A stretch of DNA of 64,000 bases from positions 1 through 64,000 of the forward strand of contig JAGYML010000002.1 of the NCBI GenBank assembly GCA_018400615.1, in the 5' to 3' direction. The stretch's first letter is position 1. Each line of letters starts with the position of its first letter. Made by a program: the position numbers and the translations under genes. Below the pieces are notes generated by a model that saw only the letters and a program-made list of their open reading frames with translations, was not told the DNA's origin and ran no database searches. Shown one piece after another: positions 30,224-41,391 of this stretch. This DNA is from a bacterium (GTDB lineage: Bacteria; Bacillota_I; Bacilli_A; Izemoplasmatales; Izemoplasmataceae).

Positions 30224-31672
30224 ATGAAACTTCAATATATGCACTTAAAAGAGGTCAACGATCCTCTCATATTTCTTGAAGGCGTCAAGGACGTCGGTTT
30301 CAACGAAGTGGTTGAAATCGAGATGGCGGATGGGTCCATGCGTCATGGGCAGGTCATTGAAATCAAAGGTGATAGTGTCGGTATTCAGGTGTTTGAAGGA
30401 ACTGAAGGCATCTCGCTTGAAAATACCAAAACCTCGTTCAAAGGCCGTTCCATGCACGTGGGACTCTCCAAGGAAGTACTCGGAAGAATCTTCAGTGGAA
30501 CAGGTGAACCCATAGACGGTCTCGGACCGCTTTTCATAGACGAATACCGCGATATCAACGGGCTTCCACTCAATCCGGTATCACGGGTCTACCCAAGAAA
30601 CTATATCAACACGGGCATCAGCAGTATCGATGCGCTGACCACCCTTATTCGTGGGCAAAAGCTGCCGATTTTCTCAGGTGCAGGCATGCCCCACGATGAA
30701 CTTGCCATGCAGATTGTAAGGCAGGCCCGCATTGCGGAAGATGCAGGTGAAAGCGATAAATTCGGTGTCGTTTTTGCGGCCATGGGCGTGAAAAACGATG
30801 TGGCGGACTTCTTTAAAAGAAGCCTTGAAGAGGCAGGTGTGCTTGACCGCGTGGTCATGTATCTGAACCTTTCCAATGATCCGGTTATCGAAAGGATTCT
30901 CACACCCCGTACTGCACTGACCACTGCTGAATACCTGGCGTATGAACATGATATGCACATACTTGTCATCATGACGGATATTACATTTTACAGTGAAGCG
31001 CTTCGTGAATTCTCTTCTTCGAAAGGTGAAATCCCCGGTAGAAAGGGATTTCCCGGTTATCTCTATTCAGATCTTGCATCGCTTTTCGAACGTGCAGGCA
31101 TCGTGAAAGGCAAGGGAGGAAGCGTGACCCAGATTCCGATTCTCTCCATGCCCAATGATGATATCACGCATCCGATTCCAGACCTTACAGGGTACATCAC
31201 GGAAGGGCAGATTGTCTTGAGCAGAGATCTGCATCAAAAAGGACTCTACCCACCCATCGCCACGCTGCCTTCTCTATCACGTCTTATGAAAGATGGAATC
31301 GGTTCAGGATATACCAGAGATGACCACAAAGCGTTGACCGATCAACTCTTTTCTTCTTATTCCCATGTACAGGAAGCCAGAAGCCTTGCCTCGGTCATCG
31401 GTGAAGACGAGCTCAGTGATACGGACAAGAAATACATTCGCTTTGGTGAATTCTTCGAAAACAACTTTGTGAATCAAGGACCTGAAGTCAACCGTTCAAT
31501 TGAAGATACTCTTGATCTTGGCTGGGCACTCCTTTCACTGCTTCCAAGAGAAGAACTTGACCGTGTAGACAGCGAAGTTCTCGATGAATTCTACAATTCA
31601 CAAGAGGCTTATGAGCGGTTCAACATCAAGGAAAAATCATTGGTCCGTGAACTCGGACAAAAGGGTGAATAA
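30224..31672 (+). CDS. V/A-type ATPase subunit B
   Basis: [46 protein letters not shown]. Confidence 0.97.
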   Translation: MKLQYMHLKEVNDPLIFLEGVKDVGFNEVVEIEMADGSMRHGQVIEIKGDSVGIQVFEGTEGISLENTKTSFKGRSMHVGLSKEVLGRIFSGTGEPIDGLGPLFIDEYRDINGLPLNPVSRVYPRNYINTGISSIDALTTLIRGQKLPIFSGAGMPHDELAMQIVRQARIAEDAGESDKFGVVFAAMGVKNDVADFFKRSLEEAGVLDRVVMYLNLSNDPVIERILTPRTALTTAEYLAYEHDMHILVIMTDITFYSEALREFSSSKGEIPGRKGFPGYLYSDLASLFERAGIVKGKGGSVTQIPILSMPNDDITHPIPDLTGYITEGQIVLSRDLHQKGLYPPIATLPSLSRLMKDGIGSGYTRDDHKALTDQLFSSYSHVQEARSLASVIGEDELSDTDKKYIRFGEFFENNFVNQGPEVNRSIEDTLDLGWALLSLLPREELDRVDSEVLDEFYNSQEAYERFNIKEKSLVRELGQKGE

Positions 31673-31674
31673 CC

Positions 31675-32289
31675 ATGTCTGAAAAGCAAGTTTTTCCAAC
31701 AAAAGGGAATTTGATGGCGCTCAAGCGTTCCAATGAACTTGCTAAAATGGGACGTGACCTGATGTCGCGCAAGCGCAACATCCTCATCCGCGAGATGATG
31801 TCCATGATTGACGATGTGAAAAAGCTTCGTGACGAAATCAGTGAAACCTACAGAAAAGCCTATTCTGCACTTCAGGAAGCCAATATTACGCTCGGCATCG
31901 TCAATGACATTGCCAAGGAGATTCCAGTTGATAGAAACATCGATGTCACTTACCGCAGTGTCATGGGGGTCGAAATTCCGAAAGTCAACCACGTCAAGCC
32001 CAAAGTACAACTCAAATACGGAATCGCAAGCACCAACACGAAATTCGACTATGCTTTCAAGAATTTTCAAAAAGCCAGAGACCTCACGGTTCTCCTGGTT
32101 GAAGTGGACAACTCTGTTTACAGGCTTGCAAACGCGATTCGCAAAGCTTCCAAAAGAGAAAACGCCCTCAAGAACATCGTCATACCAAGAAACAAACGCA
32201 ACATCAAATACATTTCAGATACGCTTGAAGAAAAAGAACGTGAAGAGTTTACACGTATGAAAATCATCAAGCGAAGAAAACAATCATAA
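31675..32289 (+). CDS. V/A-type ATPase subunit D
   Basis: FPTKGNLMALKRSNELAKMGRDLMSRKRNILIREM. Confidence 0.93.
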   Translation: MSEKQVFPTKGNLMALKRSNELAKMGRDLMSRKRNILIREMMSMIDDVKKLRDEISETYRKAYSALQEANITLGIVNDIAKEIPVDRNIDVTYRSVMGVEIPKVNHVKPKVQLKYGIASTNTKFDYAFKNFQKARDLTVLLVEVDNSVYRLANAIRKASKRENALKNIVIPRNKRNIKYISDTLEEKEREEFTRMKIIKRRKQS

Positions 32290-32334
32290 AAAAAATGGAA
32301 ATCCGCCAAAGCAGGTGGATTTCCATTTTTTTAA
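32289..32334. terminator. Bidirectional terminator between V-ATPase operon and metK
   Basis: aaaaaatggaaatccgcc-aaagca-ggtggatttccatttttt. Confidence 0.88.
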
Positions 32335-33491
32335 AGAGATTTGAGAGTTTTTTGGATGATTTCAACTTTATTTAGCTGTTCCCACGGGAGATTCAGATCT
32401 CCACGTCCAAAATGCCCGTATGCGGCAACATTCTGATAGATCGGTCTGGTGAGGTCCAGGGTTTCGATAATGCCTCTGGGGGTTAAATCGAACACTTTTT
32501 CAATGAGGTCGAGAATTGTGTGGTCGTCGTACTTGGAGGTGCCGAAGGTATTGACGTTGATGCTTGTGGGCTCTGTAACACCTATGGCATAGGACAGTTG
32601 AATTTCAAGTTTTTTTGCGATGCCGGCCGCCACAAGGTTCTTTGCGACGTAGCGACCCATATAGGAGGCGCTTCTGTCGACTTTGGAAGGGTCCTTGCCA
32701 CTGAAGGCACCGCCCCCGTGATGGGCTACGCCTCCATAAGTATCCACAATGACTTTGCGGCCTGTTAGCCCAGCATCACCATGCGGCCCGCCGACCACGA
32801 ATTTGCCGGTTGGATTGATGAAGTAGCGGGTGTCTTTGTCCAAGAGGGTATTGTCTATGATTGGTTCAATCACGTGTTTTTTGATGGCTTCTTTCAAATC
32901 ATCCTGCCGTATATTGGGGGCATGTTGTGTTGAGATGACGATGTTGTCTATTCTCTTTGGGGTGCCATCATCATTGAACTCGATGGTGATTTGCGTTTTT
33001 CCATCAGGTCTCAATCCAGAGACGATTTTTTCTTTACGTACTGTGGAAAGTCTGAGGGCGAGTTTCTGAGCATAGTAGTGAGTGATGGGCATGTATTCAT
33101 CGGTCTCATCCGTAGCGTAGCCAAACATGATTCCCTGATCGCCTGCACCAATGTCACCGTGCTTGTTGACGCCTTGGGCGATATCGGGGGATTGAGGATC
33201 AATGGCTACCATGACTCCAAGATTCTCGGCATCAAAACCATATTTGCCTCGGTCATAGCCAATGGATTTTACGGTGTTTCTGACAATTTTCTGGATGTCC
33301 ACATAGGTGGTTGTGGTGATTTCGCCCATCACGAGGATCAGACCGGTTGTGACAGCGGTTTCCACTGCAACTCGGGCATTTTTGTCCTCTGCGATGATGG
33401 CATCCAGTATGGCGTCTGATATTTGATCGCATATTTTATCAGGATGCCCTTCAGTTACACTTTCAGAGGTAAAGAGTTTTTTGTGTGTCAT
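32331..33491 (-). CDS. metK: S-adenosylmethionine synthetase
   Basis: [54 protein letters not shown]. Confidence 0.98.
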   Translation of the reverse strand: MTHKKLFTSESVTEGHPDKICDQISDAILDAIIAEDKNARVAVETAVTTGLILVMGEITTTTYVDIQKIVRNTVKSIGYDRGKYGFDAENLGVMVAIDPQSPDIAQGVNKHGDIGAGDQGIMFGYATDETDEYMPITHYYAQKLALRLSTVRKEKIVSGLRPDGKTQITIEFNDDGTPKRIDNIVISTQHAPNIRQDDLKEAIKKHVIEPIIDNTLLDKDTRYFINPTGKFVVGGPHGDAGLTGRKVIVDTYGGVAHHGGGAFSGKDPSKVDRSASYMGRYVAKNLVAAGIAKKLEIQLSYAIGVTEPTSINVNTFGTSKYDDHTILDLIEKVFDLTPRGIIETLDLTRPIYQNVAAYGHFGRGDLNLPWEQLNKVEIIQKTLKSL

Positions 33492-33512
33492 GGTTTCACT
33501 TCCTTGATTGAA

Positions 33513-33749
33513 TTATTCTTTATTGGGTTTGTGTTTTTTGGGTTTGGGAACAGGGTCGTAGCCACCCTTGGAAAAAGGGTTGCAGCGCAGGATTCTCCAT
33601 AGACTCAGGAGTGCGGCATAAAAAAAATTTCGTGTCTGGAACGCCTCCTTGGAATAATGACTGCATGTGGGCGTGTAGCGACACGTTGGATTTTTATTTG
33701 AAGAGATTTTCTGGTACCATTCAATGAGTTTGATTACGGCTTTTTTCAT
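33513..33749 (-). CDS. yidD: Membrane protein insertion efficiency factor YidD
   Basis: [15 protein letters not shown]...[15 protein letters not shown]. Confidence 0.95.
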   Translation of the reverse strand: MKKAVIKLIEWYQKISSNKNPTCRYTPTCSHYSKEAFQTRNFFYAALLSLWRILRCNPFSKGGYDPVPKPKKHKPNKE

Positions 33750-33873
33750 CGCTCAAGCCTCCTATGACTATCTTACCAAATCACCAGGATTTAAGCAATC
33801 AAAGTGTCAAAACTGAATAATCATTCACCTAGACAAAAAGGGCTTCTTTTGGTAAGATGTAAGTGGTGATACT

Positions 33874-34815
33874 ATGAATAATGATAATTCAATTGAAACG
33901 GTTTACGAATACGTGGATCAAGTAGCGTTGAACATAAGTGAACAAACGAACCTCCCCTATTTGAAAGGGGTCAGTGAAGCAATCGGTTTTCTCATAGATC
34001 ACCGTTTGAACGTCCCCGTTGATCTTGAAAGCGAAAAAATGATTGAAGACGCAAGAAAACAACTTGAGACGGTTACCTTTGACAAGGAAACCGTTAGAAA
34101 AGGGATTCAAATCGCACTGCTCAAAGGGTTCAAGGAAATTGAAATTACCAATGCGATGATGACCCCCGATTCCATCGGAATGTTCTTTGCCTACTTGATT
34201 ATGAAACTCTATGGAGGCAAGAAACCTCTCAAGGTTCTGGATCCCTTGTCGGGCACAGGCAATTTGCTTGCGACACTCATCAATCATTATGATGAACGCC
34301 TGAGTATTCAAGGCATTGAAGCCGACAGGATTCTTGCAGATCTTTCACAGAATCTTCTGGACGCATTGGATGCCAAGGCATCCATTGAGAACGAGGATAC
34401 ACTAGGCTATCAAGGAGACCTTGTGGACCTCATAGTCACGGATTTTCCTGTAGAATCAATTGACAGAAAAGATACTTATTTTCCCTATCAGGTTATTATG
34501 CACCATATGAACCATGTTAAACCGGGTGGCTATTTTGTCGCCTTGATAGAAAACAATTTCTTTGAACAGAATGAAGCGGACACCTTCAAGGAAAGACTGA
34601 TGGAAGATGCCCATCTTTTTGGACTTTTGAAATTGGATGAAAGTCTTTTTACCAACCATCATAAAAGCATCCTGATACTGAAGAAAAAGACGCATAAGGA
34701 AGAAACTGAAGAGACATTTCTCGTCGCCGATCTTCCCTCATTTTCAGATGAAGCGGCGTTTAATCGATCTTTGGATAAAATAGAAGACTGGTTTAAAAAT
34801 AGAAAGGTAGATTAA
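33874..34815 (+). CDS. Class I SAM-dependent methyltransferase (YtxK-like, N6-adenine methylase fold)
   Basis: MMTPDSIGMFFAYL...VLDPLSGTGNLLATLI...IVTDFPVE; immediately upstream of ackA. Confidence 0.85.
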   Translation: MNNDNSIETVYEYVDQVALNISEQTNLPYLKGVSEAIGFLIDHRLNVPVDLESEKMIEDARKQLETVTFDKETVRKGIQIALLKGFKEIEITNAMMTPDSIGMFFAYLIMKLYGGKKPLKVLDPLSGTGNLLATLINHYDERLSIQGIEADRILADLSQNLLDALDAKASIENEDTLGYQGDLVDLIVTDFPVESIDRKDTYFPYQVIMHHMNHVKPGGYFVALIENNFFEQNEADTFKERLMEDAHLFGLLKLDESLFTNHHKSILILKKKTHKEETEETFLVADLPSFSDEAAFNRSLDKIEDWFKNRKVD

Positions 34816-34816
34816 T

Positions 34817-36007
34817 ATGAAAATTATGGCCGTAAACGCAGGCAGTTCATCCCTCAAGTTTCAACTTTTGAACATGCCTGAAGAATCCGTAATCGCAAGT
34901 GGTGTGGTAGAACGCATCGGAATGGATGGCGGAAACTTCAAACTCAAGCACAACGGAGATGAAACCGAAGAACAACTTGACATGCCTGATCACGCTGTGG
35001 CGGTTGAGCATTTATTGGAAAAGCTTGTCAGCTTGAACATTGTGGATTCCTATGAAGACATTTCAGGAGTGGGACACCGCGTCGTACATGGTGGAGAGAA
35101 ATTCTCTGACAGTGTCTTGATTGATCAAAAGGTCCTCGATGCGATTGAAGAGGTAAGTGATCTCGCTCCCCTTCACAACCCTGCAAATCTTACAGGCATC
35201 ACCGCATTTCAAAAAGCTCTTCCAAACAAGCCGCATGTCGCAGTATTCGATACTGCATTCCATCAAACGATGGAAAAAGAAACTTTCATGTATTCAACGC
35301 CTTATGAATGGTATTCGAAATTCGGTGTGCGCAAATACGGTTTCCACGGAACAAGCCACAAATACGTGTCACAGCGTGTGGCGGATATCCTTGGAAAAGA
35401 TGTGAAAGACCTTAAAACCATTGTCTTGCATATTGGAAACGGGGCATCAATCTGTGCCATTGATGGCGGACTGTCCGTCGATACCTCAATGGGGTTCACC
35501 CCTCTTGCAGGCATCACCATGGGGACACGCTCAGGCGATATTGACCCTGCGATTGTGGAGTTCATTGCACAAAAACAAAACAGAAGCCTTGAAGACGTCA
35601 TGAACGACCTCAACAAGAAATCAGGCTACCTCGGCATCAGCGGAGTCTCTTCAGATTCTCGCGATCTCTGGGCTGCAGCGGATGATGGCAGTGACCGTGC
35701 CAAACTCGCCATCGACAAGCAAGCGAAAATGATTGCGGATTATGTCGGTGCCTATTTCATCCATATGGGGGGCGTGGATACCATCATCTTTACAGCAGGC
35801 ATCGGTGAAAATGCGCCTGAAACCCGTGAAGTTATTGCCAAACGTCTTGAAAAAGCCTTGAATACGGAACTTGACCATGATGCGAACAACGTCAGAGGCA
35901 AGGAACAAATCATCTCCAAAGAAGGCTCCAAAGTAAAACTCATGGTGGTTCCAACCAATGAAGAAGTCATGATTGCACGCGATACGCAACGTCTCATGAA
36001 CGAATAA
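34817..36007 (+). CDS. ackA: Acetate kinase
   Basis: VNAGSSSLKFQLL, FDTAFHQTM, HIGNGASICAIDGG, MGTRSGDIDPAI. Confidence 0.98.
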   Translation: MKIMAVNAGSSSLKFQLLNMPEESVIASGVVERIGMDGGNFKLKHNGDETEEQLDMPDHAVAVEHLLEKLVSLNIVDSYEDISGVGHRVVHGGEKFSDSVLIDQKVLDAIEEVSDLAPLHNPANLTGITAFQKALPNKPHVAVFDTAFHQTMEKETFMYSTPYEWYSKFGVRKYGFHGTSHKYVSQRVADILGKDVKDLKTIVLHIGNGASICAIDGGLSVDTSMGFTPLAGITMGTRSGDIDPAIVEFIAQKQNRSLEDVMNDLNKKSGYLGISGVSSDSRDLWAAADDGSDRAKLAIDKQAKMIADYVGAYFIHMGGVDTIIFTAGIGENAPETREVIAKRLEKALNTELDHDANNVRGKEQIISKEGSKVKLMVVPTNEEVMIARDTQRLMNE

Positions 36008-36031
36008 CAAATAACACACACTATAAAAAAG

Positions 36032-36094
36032 AAAAAAACAATCTGAAACGTATCATATGGGTAGGAGGTATGATATGAAGAAGATTGTTTTTTT
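36032..36094 (+). promoter_or_regulatory. Long hairpin with terminator-like U-tract enclosing the RBS/start of the next gene
   Basis: aaaaaaacaatct (36032-36044) pairs agattgttttttt (36082-36094); inner tatcata (36051-36057) pairs tatgata (36069-36075); AGGAGG in the loop and ATG at 36075. Confidence 0.7.
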
Positions 36095-37322
36095 ATTGTT
36101 TTGTGTAGGTATTTTAGGATTTATGCACCCTGTGAAAGGGTCAATGGATCAAGCAGATGTAACCTATGAAACGCTAGATGGGGACTCTGTATTGGTCATT
36201 GAAATTGAGGGCACCAAGCCCATTAGAATTGAACGGGGCAATGAGGAGGATCGCTACACCATTACTCAGCAATACTACGAGGATGGTCACTACGTGTTCT
36301 TTGGGTATGCACACCTTGAGGAGACCCTTTCGCACTTTGATGGCTACGTGCTCGTAGTCAGTGAAGAGGGTCATATCGAGTATGAGCAGATTGTGGATGA
36401 GCATTATCTTGAAGAGGTCAAAGCTGCCAAGGTGCATTCCGATGCGCTTTATTTATTGGTGGAGCAATCAATAAACCACCGTCCCGCTTCAAGTGAGTTC
36501 AGAGCGAGCCTTGTTTTGAAAGTTACCGATGAGTACGAGGTGTTGCACCAATCGGACGCTCCATTAAAGCGCATGAAGATACTGGATGGCGCCCTATTCA
36601 TGAGTGATACCTATGCGGGGAATTATGAATGGGGATTGATTGATGGAGAATTAATGGAAACAGGCGATATTTTAGGGCTTGAAGAGGGGGGTCAATACAT
36701 AGAGGAAGTGAGGTTTTTCAGCCTTTGTGAAGACAGCCGCGTCTCAGGAGAAGCGATAGAAGCAGCCCACAGCGAAACCTATCCCGGCCATTATCAATTT
36801 ACATGCCATGAATCGGTCATTGATTTTACCGTGCATCCATTGATTGAAGGGGTGACACTTTTTGAAAAGAAAGCCGCACCTATAGCTGTAAGTGTCAGTG
36901 AAGGACGTGTGTGGCTCAATGATGATTTGTATGTCAGTGACACCCTGATAGATGAACCTGGGTATCACACCCTCAAAATAGAAGGCGCTCATGACTATGA
37001 ACTAAAGCGTTCATTCACCCTTACAAGCGGACTTGAAGGCGTCGAAGAAGAAGGGCTATATGATAATGAGCGGACACTCTATTTTTCAGGGAGAGGGTTT
37101 TTAAATGAGGTGCCTGTCAAGTCAGGCCATACCATCACAAAAAGCAATGACTATGAACTGATTGTCAAGGGGCTGAATGACTACACTGAAACGGTCAATT
37201 TCAGTGTAGAATTGGAAGATGACTCCCCACAATTCAATCAGTCAAGACTTGAAATAGGCCTTGTAACCGGGGCGGTTCTATTTACGGGTGGCGGCATTTT
37301 CATTTATAAAAAACGCAAGTAA
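36075..37322 (+). CDS. Secreted/membrane-anchored protein of unknown function
   Basis: N-terminal signal-like MKKIVFLLFCVGILGFM, acidic extracellular region, C-terminal TM VTGAVLFTGGGIFIYKKRK. Confidence 0.6.
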   Translation: MKKIVFLLFCVGILGFMHPVKGSMDQADVTYETLDGDSVLVIEIEGTKPIRIERGNEEDRYTITQQYYEDGHYVFFGYAHLEETLSHFDGYVLVVSEEGHIEYEQIVDEHYLEEVKAAKVHSDALYLLVEQSINHRPASSEFRASLVLKVTDEYEVLHQSDAPLKRMKILDGALFMSDTYAGNYEWGLIDGELMETGDILGLEEGGQYIEEVRFFSLCEDSRVSGEAIEAAHSETYPGHYQFTCHESVIDFTVHPLIEGVTLFEKKAAPIAVSVSEGRVWLNDDLYVSDTLIDEPGYHTLKIEGAHDYELKRSFTLTSGLEGVEEEGLYDNERTLYFSGRGFLNEVPVKSGHTITKSNDYELIVKGLNDYTETVNFSVELEDDSPQFNQSRLEIGLVTGAVLFTGGGIFIYKKRK

Positions 37323-37387
37323 TTCCTTTCTGCGTCTATGCATGAAGCATCCTGTGTTATAATTTGTGTGTGAAAGAAGGTGGTTAC

Positions 37388-40378
37388 GTGATTGCCAGTT
37401 TATTTTTGGAGTCTGCCTACAGTTTCAGAGGGTCGCTCATAAGTATTGACAGACTTATGGAAAAGGCTCATATGCTTGATTTGGATACACTCGTGTTGAC
37501 CGACAGACGCATGCATGGTGTCAGACAATTCGTAACAGCCTGTCAAGATAGAAACATCACACCCATTGTCGGGGTGCAGATTGAGGCTGCACCCTTTTTC
37601 AAAGACGTGCCATTGAAACTCATCGCGTATGCTCAGAACAATGAAGGATACAAGAACCTCTTAAAGATAGCGACACTCAACAGTATTGGGGACACATTGG
37701 AGTTGGACAAGCTCAAAGCCTACTTGCCATCAACAAGCCTTGTGCTTAACACGCTAGAAGGGGAATACAGTGTTTTAAAAAGTGAAGGCCAAGACGTTGC
37801 GATGAAAAGTGTGCTTCATGAACTCAAAACCCTCACCAAGGACTTTTATATCGGTGTAGAGCCAAGCCTTGATTCACAGAAACAAAACACCCTTCCGATT
37901 GACAGAGTGGTGTACCTTGAAGAAGAAGATCATGAAGCTTACTTGGCACTAGCTTCGATTCATGAATCAAAACCGATATTAAAAAAAGATGAACCCGGAG
38001 CGCTCAAAGACAAGGCGTGGCTGTACTCGCGTTATGCCAATCCACAAAAGGTTGAACGTTTCTTGGAAGCCCACGCTTTGAATCTTCCTTTGGAAGAAGC
38101 CAAGCTTCCTGAATTCGATACGCCCGGAGGCATTACCAGTGAACGGTATCTGCGTGCCTTGAGCTTTAAAGGATTGGATAAGAGAATAAGTGGGAAACGG
38201 CTTGATAAAGACAAATATAAAAAAAGATTGACTAAGGAATTATCGGTTATTCACGCACTTGGATACGATGATTATTTTCTCATAGTATGGGATGTAATCA
38301 AGTATGCGAAAAAAGAAGGCATCCTTGTCGGACCTGGAAGAGGGAGCGCCCCTGGTAGTCTGGTGTCTTATGCACTCGGCATAACCACGATTGACCCAGT
38401 AGAACATGGGCTTTTGTTCGAACGGTTTTTGAACAAAGCCCGTGTGAACATGCCAGATATCGACATTGATTTTCCTGATGACAAGCGAGACGCACTTATT
38501 CAATACACCAAGAAAAGGTATGGCAATCATTATGTGTCTTTGATCTGCACGTTTGGGACCTTTCTTACCAAGAGCAGTATCAGAGACAGCGCCCGTATCT
38601 TTGATATTCGCAAGCCGTTGATTGAAGAAGTGTTGAAAGCATCACAAAAATACCCTTCCATTGCAAAGATGATTGAACAGGATGCCAATGTACAAAACAG
38701 AATGGATTACGATAAAACCATAGCGTCTTGGCTGAATACGGCCAAGACCATTGAAGGACTTCCAAGGCATGTATCCACCCACGCAGCAGGCGTCATGCTT
38801 TCAGACAAGCCTCTCATCGAATACACCGCACTCCAAAACGGTCTCAATGGCGTATACCAATCACAATATGAACAAAAGGACCTGGAAGCCATGGGGCTGC
38901 TTAAAATGGATTTTCTCGGTCTAAGAAATCTTACCATGATTGAGAATATTTTAAGAGACATCAAAAAGAATCATGGAAAGACGCTCAATCCTTATGCTTT
39001 AGCGCTGGATGACGCTAAAACCTACCAGCTCATGCGAGAAAAAAGCATGACCGGTCTTTTCCAGTTGGAGAGTTCAGGCATGCGGTCTTTGATCAGACGT
39101 TTGAAGCCCAGGAAGTTTGAAGATATCGCCATGGCGCTCGCGCTTTACAGACCCGGACCCATGGAAAGCATTCCAACGTTTTTAAAAAGACGTCAAGGCA
39201 AGGAAAAAATCGAAAGTCTTTCTCCTGAAATCGATGGGTTGTTAAAACCTACCGAGGGGATACTGCTTTATCAGGAACAGATCATGGCCATCGCCTCCAG
39301 GTTCGCTGGGTATTCGCTTAGTGAAGCGGATATATTAAGACGAGCCGTGAGTAAAAAAGACCGAAACACACTGAAAAACGAAAGAAGAAACTTTATCTTC
39401 AAAGCTGTAAAGAATGGGAAAGACAAAAAACTTTCCAATGCCATATATGATTACATCGTACGGTTTGCTGATTACGGCTTCAACAAATCTCATTCTGTCG
39501 CTTATGGCATGATTTCTTATTGGATGGCATATTTGAAAGCCCACTACCCAGCGGAATTCCTGATGGAATTAATGCATACCGCTGTATCAAGTGCCAACCA
39601 GATGCGCCTGTATATGCAGGAAGCTCTGGATCTCGGGTTGAAGATAAAAAGACCGGACATCGAGGTTAGTGAAGTGCGTTTCAAACGAAAGGGAGACACG
39701 CTTTATTATCCCCTTACAGCTGTGAAAAATCTTGGTAGAAACAACGCAGAGGCGATTGTAAAAACACGGGATGATTTGGGTGGTTTCTCGTCTTTTAGTG
39801 ATTTTATCAGAAAGACGTCCACGTATTTGAATCGCCGTCATTATGAGTATTTGATTTACTCAGGTGCACTCGATAGATTCGCGTCCAATCAAAGAACCAT
39901 GCTTGACAATCTTGATGCCATCATCGCCTTTGCGAAATATGAAACGGCGATTGATTCCGATGATTTCATTTTGAGAGAAAGCGAGCCTGATGACTTTGAT
40001 ACGCTCAGAAAGCATGAGCGTGTGGCTTTGGGGCTGAATATAGAATACGATCAGTTAAAGCCATTCGAATCCCTTATTCAGTCTCACAAAGTGCGTCTTC
40101 CTAAAGATGTCAAGGCTTCTGAGGTGAATCAGAGAATAACCCTACTGGCGATTATCGGAAAAATAAAGGAAATAAAGACTAAAAAAGGGGATGCCATGGC
40201 CTTTTTGACGCTCGAAGATCGAGTTACCAGTCTTGATGGAGTCTTGTTCCCAAACGTTTTCACGTCCATAGATGTGACATTGAACGAAGGAGATGTTATG
40301 ATTTTCAATGGCTCGATAAGAAAGAAAGCGGATGATTTACAAATCATAATTGAAAAGATTACATATCCTGACGTTTAA
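37388..40378 (+). CDS. dnaE: DNA polymerase III alpha subunit (DnaE type)
   Basis: N-terminal PHP-like region, GRGSAPGSLVSYALGIT, NMPDIDIDFPDDKRD, ALYRPGPMESIP; GTG start proposed. Confidence 0.94.
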   Translation: MIASLFLESAYSFRGSLISIDRLMEKAHMLDLDTLVLTDRRMHGVRQFVTACQDRNITPIVGVQIEAAPFFKDVPLKLIAYAQNNEGYKNLLKIATLNSIGDTLELDKLKAYLPSTSLVLNTLEGEYSVLKSEGQDVAMKSVLHELKTLTKDFYIGVEPSLDSQKQNTLPIDRVVYLEEEDHEAYLALASIHESKPILKKDEPGALKDKAWLYSRYANPQKVERFLEAHALNLPLEEAKLPEFDTPGGITSERYLRALSFKGLDKRISGKRLDKDKYKKRLTKELSVIHALGYDDYFLIVWDVIKYAKKEGILVGPGRGSAPGSLVSYALGITTIDPVEHGLLFERFLNKARVNMPDIDIDFPDDKRDALIQYTKKRYGNHYVSLICTFGTFLTKSSIRDSARIFDIRKPLIEEVLKASQKYPSIAKMIEQDANVQNRMDYDKTIASWLNTAKTIEGLPRHVSTHAAGVMLSDKPLIEYTALQNGLNGVYQSQYEQKDLEAMGLLKMDFLGLRNLTMIENILRDIKKNHGKTLNPYALALDDAKTYQLMREKSMTGLFQLESSGMRSLIRRLKPRKFEDIAMALALYRPGPMESIPTFLKRRQGKEKIESLSPEIDGLLKPTEGILLYQEQIMAIASRFAGYSLSEADILRRAVSKKDRNTLKNERRNFIFKAVKNGKDKKLSNAIYDYIVRFADYGFNKSHSVAYGMISYWMAYLKAHYPAEFLMELMHTAVSSANQMRLYMQEALDLGLKIKRPDIEVSEVRFKRKGDTLYYPLTAVKNLGRNNAEAIVKTRDDLGGFSSFSDFIRKTSTYLNRRHYEYLIYSGALDRFASNQRTMLDNLDAIIAFAKYETAIDSDDFILRESEPDDFDTLRKHERVALGLNIEYDQLKPFESLIQSHKVRLPKDVKASEVNQRITLLAIIGKIKEIKTKKGDAMAFLTLEDRVTSLDGVLFPNVFTSIDVTLNEGDVMIFNGSIRKKADDLQIIIEKITYPDV

Positions 40379-40428
40379 GCTATTTGAGCTTTATGGTATA
40401 ATAAAACAAACAAGAAGGTGAGATTCCT

Positions 40429-41388
40429 ATGAAAAAAATTGCGGTAATGACGTCCGGTGGTGATGCACCGGGCATGAATACGGCCATACGTGCCGTAGTG
40501 CGAAGTGGCTTCCATTATGGATTTGAAGTCTACGGTATAAGAAACGGCTTTTTAGGACTCTATGAAGATGAGATTTTCAAAATGGAGCGTACCGATGTAT
40601 CAAGAATCATCAATCGCGGTGGAACAATCCTTGGAAGTGCGAGATTCCCTGAATTCCGTGAAGAGAAAAATCAGAAAATTGCGGCCGAAAATCTTGAGAA
40701 AAGAGGGATTGACGGCGTGATTGTTCTTGGTGGAGATGGCTCTTTCAAAGGGGCACAAGCCCTTAGTGGATATGGGATTAAGACCATGGGAATCCCAGCG
40801 ACTATTGACAATGATATCGCTGCGACGGATTACTCCATTGGTTTTTTCACCGCGCTCGATACCGCGGTTGAATCCATAGATAAGCTCAGAGATACATCCT
40901 TTTCTCACAGGCGATGCAGCGTGGTTGAGGTTATGGGCCGTCATTGTGGGGATCTTGCACTGTATGCAGGCATTGCGGTTGGCAGTGAATTCATCATCAC
41001 ACCTGAAACCGGCTATATAAAGGACAAGACGATTCAAAGTGTTCAAGACTCGTTTGATCGCAACAAGCGTCATGCGATAGTGGTTGTTACGGAAAACATG
41101 ACCAATGTCAGTGAGCTTGCCAAGGAAATCGAAGAACGTACTGGTCATGAAACACGTGCAACGGTTCTCGGACACGTTCAACGTGGCGGAACCCCACAAG
41201 CGTTTGACAGAGTGCTTGCCACCGACATGGCGGAACGGGCTGTCTACTTGCTTGAACAGGGTCGCGAAGGTCTTATTCTAGGCTTGCGAGGACAAGAAAT
41301 CACCAGCTTCCGAATCGATGATGCTTTGAAGATGGAAAAACCAGTTTCAAACAAACGTTACGGTCTTCTCGGAAGACTGAGAAACTAA
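40429..41388 (+). CDS. pfkA: 6-phosphofructokinase
   Basis: MTSGGDAPGMNTAIRAVVR, VLGGDGSFKGA, GIPATIDNDI, LGHVQRGGTPQAFDRVLAT. Confidence 0.98.
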   Translation: MKKIAVMTSGGDAPGMNTAIRAVVRSGFHYGFEVYGIRNGFLGLYEDEIFKMERTDVSRIINRGGTILGSARFPEFREEKNQKIAAENLEKRGIDGVIVLGGDGSFKGAQALSGYGIKTMGIPATIDNDIAATDYSIGFFTALDTAVESIDKLRDTSFSHRRCSVVEVMGRHCGDLALYAGIAVGSEFIITPETGYIKDKTIQSVQDSFDRNKRHAIVVVTENMTNVSELAKEIEERTGHETRATVLGHVQRGGTPQAFDRVLATDMAERAVYLLEQGREGLILGLRGQEITSFRIDDALKMEKPVSNKRYGLLGRLRN

Positions 41389-41391
41389 GGA

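Noticed and set aside
32331-33873. SAM riboswitch upstream of yidD-metK
   Set aside because: The short region upstream of yidD lacks any recognisable S-box or SAM-II/III core
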